Positions 14,427 to 15,526 of a DNA stretch of 15,526 bases are shown here, one piece after another. The notes under the pieces are model-generated. The model searched no databases, had not been told where the DNA came from, and saw only the letters and a program-made list of their open reading frames with translations. Position 1 is the stretch's first letter. Each line of letters starts with the position of its first letter. This DNA is from Reyranella sp. (GTDB lineage: Bacteria > Pseudomonadota > Alphaproteobacteria > Reyranellales > Reyranellaceae): contig JAUXST010000566.1 in assembly GCA_030679805.1 (NCBI GenBank), forward strand, positions 1 through 15,526, read 5' to 3'. The position numbers and the translations under genes are program-made.

Positions 14427-15503
14427 TCAGGCCTGCCAGCGCGAGGTGGCGCGCTCGCCCGGGGCGATCTCCGCTTCGGAGGGCACGGCAACCTTGGCCA
14501 TGTGGCCGTAGCGTTGGGCGGCGAACCACAGCGCATAGTCGCCGAACTTGATCGGCGGATATTTCGCCGGCCGCGCCACTGACTGGCACGACGGCAGGCA
14601 CTCGATCACCGTGTCGTGGTCGGGATCGCAAAAGAACGGGATGGCGTAGCGGACCTGACCCGAGACGTTGCGCACGCGGTGCGGCGTCGACAGGAAGCGC
14701 TCGTTGGTCCAGCGGTGCAGGATGTCGCCGCCGTTCACCACGAAGGCGCCCTCGACCCCCGGCGCCTCCATCCAGCGCCCGTCGGGCAGCAGGATGGAGA
14801 GGCCCTGCACCTTGTTGGGCGGCAGCAGGGTCATGAACCCCGAATCGGTGTGCGGCACCAGGCTCTCGATGCTCCCGTCGGCGCCGTCGATTACGGGATA
14901 GCGCGACATGCGCAGGATCATGTGCGGCTTGGCGAAGCATTTGTCGAAGAAGGCCTCCGGCAGGTCGAGCGCCAGCGCATAGAGCTTCACCAACTTCTGG
15001 CAGAGCGCTTCGAGCGTCGACATGTAGGCGAGCGTCGTCTCGCGGAAGTCGGGCAGGTCCTGCGGCCACTTGTTCGGCGCGTGGAAGCGACGGCCCGAGA
15101 GCACGTCGGGATCGTTTGGGGCGCGCTCGCGACGCAGGAAATAGGCCTCGTTCTGGCTGGGCTTCTTGCCCTGGGCGGCGGCGTTGGGCGGCGCCTTGGT
15201 GGCGATCGGCATGTAGCCGATGTTGTGCTCGTCGACCTTGACCGCTGTTTTGGCCTCGATCGGCTGGGCATGGAAGCGCGCGGCGGCGGCGTAGGTGTCG
15301 TCGATCATCTTCTGCGCCACGCCGTGGCCTGCGAGATAATAGAAGCCCACGTTCTCGAAGGCATAGCGCAGCTCGGCCGCGGCACGCTCCGCCGATCCCG
15401 GTTTGCCGACGAGATAATCGGCGACATCGATTAGCGGAATCTCGCCGCCGATCATCGTGGACGGCGCGAGGGAGGGAGCAGGTCGGCGGACGGCGGGCTG
15501 CAT
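14427..15503 (-). CDS. Isopenicillin N synthase-like Fe(II)/2-oxoglutarate-type oxygenase (paralogue C)
   Basis: A 358-residue third member of the IPNS/DIOX family, more distant from A and B than they are from each other. It carries IPLIDVADYL (22-31), GFYYLAGHGV (53-62), the iron triad His218 and Asp220 (in VPHTDSGFMTLL) plus His275 (in TPHRVRN), and Arg285 as likely co-substrate anchor, again as Arg-Tyr-Ala. Relative to A and B it has a longer N-terminus and C-terminus. The ATG at 15503 is preceded by CAGGAT at suitable spacing; an internal ATG at 15455 (Met17), just before the conserved domain, is an alternative. First visible gene of the leftward operon, 4 bases before the binding-protein gene. 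Its upstream control region lies beyond the window. Substrate unknown. Confidence 0.92.
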   Translation of the reverse strand: MQPAVRRPAPSLAPSTMIGGEIPLIDVADYLVGKPGSAERAAAELRYAFENVGFYYLAGHGVAQKMIDDTYAAAARFHAQPIEAKTAVKVDEHNIGYMPIATKAPPNAAAQGKKPSQNEAYFLRRERAPNDPDVLSGRRFHAPNKWPQDLPDFRETTLAYMSTLEALCQKLVKLYALALDLPEAFFDKCFAKPHMILRMSRYPVIDGADGSIESLVPHTDSGFMTLLPPNKVQGLSILLPDGRWMEAPGVEGAFVVNGGDILHRWTNERFLSTPHRVRNVSGQVRYAIPFFCDPDHDTVIECLPSCQSVARPAKYPPIKFGDYALWFAAQRYGHMAKVAVPSEAEIAPGERATSRWQA

Positions 15504-15526
15504 GGGGCGATCCTGAAAGGCCTTGT

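Noticed and set aside
1..15526. CRISPR arrays, insertion sequences, phage genes, tRNA or rRNA
   Set aside because: No regular direct repeats, transposase motifs or RNA gene structures were seen. Nearly all bases lie in ordinary protein genes.

Overview
The window is dense, high-GC bacterial DNA. Codons end mostly in G or C, GTG starts are frequent, and genes overlap or lie close together. Gene content (lone solute-binding proteins, a metabolite:H+ symporter, several Fe(II)/2-oxoglutarate-type oxygenases, acyl-CoA ligase, enolase-superfamily enzyme) suggests a soil or water alphaproteobacterium of the Bradyrhizobium/Reyranella sort. That placement is inference from style and content; no rRNA or marker gene is present. 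No tRNA, rRNA, CRISPR array, transposase or phage gene was seen.

Layout. (1) Positions 4446 down to 1, minus strand: a tight operon of two tandem isopenicillin-N-synthase-like non-heme iron oxygenases (overlapping by 4 bases), a mandelate racemase-subgroup enolase-superfamily enzyme, and an AMP-forming acyl-CoA ligase cut by the window edge. (2) Positions 4552-6496, plus strand, diverging from the first operon across about 105 bases: a GlcG/HbpS-like protein, a lone TctC/Bug-type periplasmic binding protein, and a four-helix DUF1772 membrane protein. (3) Positions 6578-10676, plus strand: a large MscS-type channel, an aldo/keto reductase and a persulfide dioxygenase-rhodanese fusion. (4) Positions 15503 down to 10678, minus strand: a third oxygenase paralogue, a family 5 (peptide/opine/nickel type) binding protein without its permeases, an MHS-type symporter, and an amidohydrolase with a Tat-like signal. 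Groups 3 and 4 converge with one base between their stop codons.

How the genes may work together (inference). Groups 1+2 and group 4 each pair an IPNS-like oxygenase with a periplasmic solute-binding protein and other catabolic enzymes. They look like two small modules for capture, uptake and oxidation of unidentified organic acids or amides. In group 1 the product could pass through the enolase-superfamily enzyme and be activated to a CoA thioester. Group 3 looks like housekeeping or stress functions: osmotic protection, carbonyl reduction and sulfide/persulfide oxidation.

I see no unmistakable new system. The best leads are the tandem oxygenase operon, the recurring pairing of oxygenase with a lone binding protein, and a 76-base gap (2392-2467) that looks like the 3' end of a lost gene and also holds a mini-ORF bridging its two neighbours.
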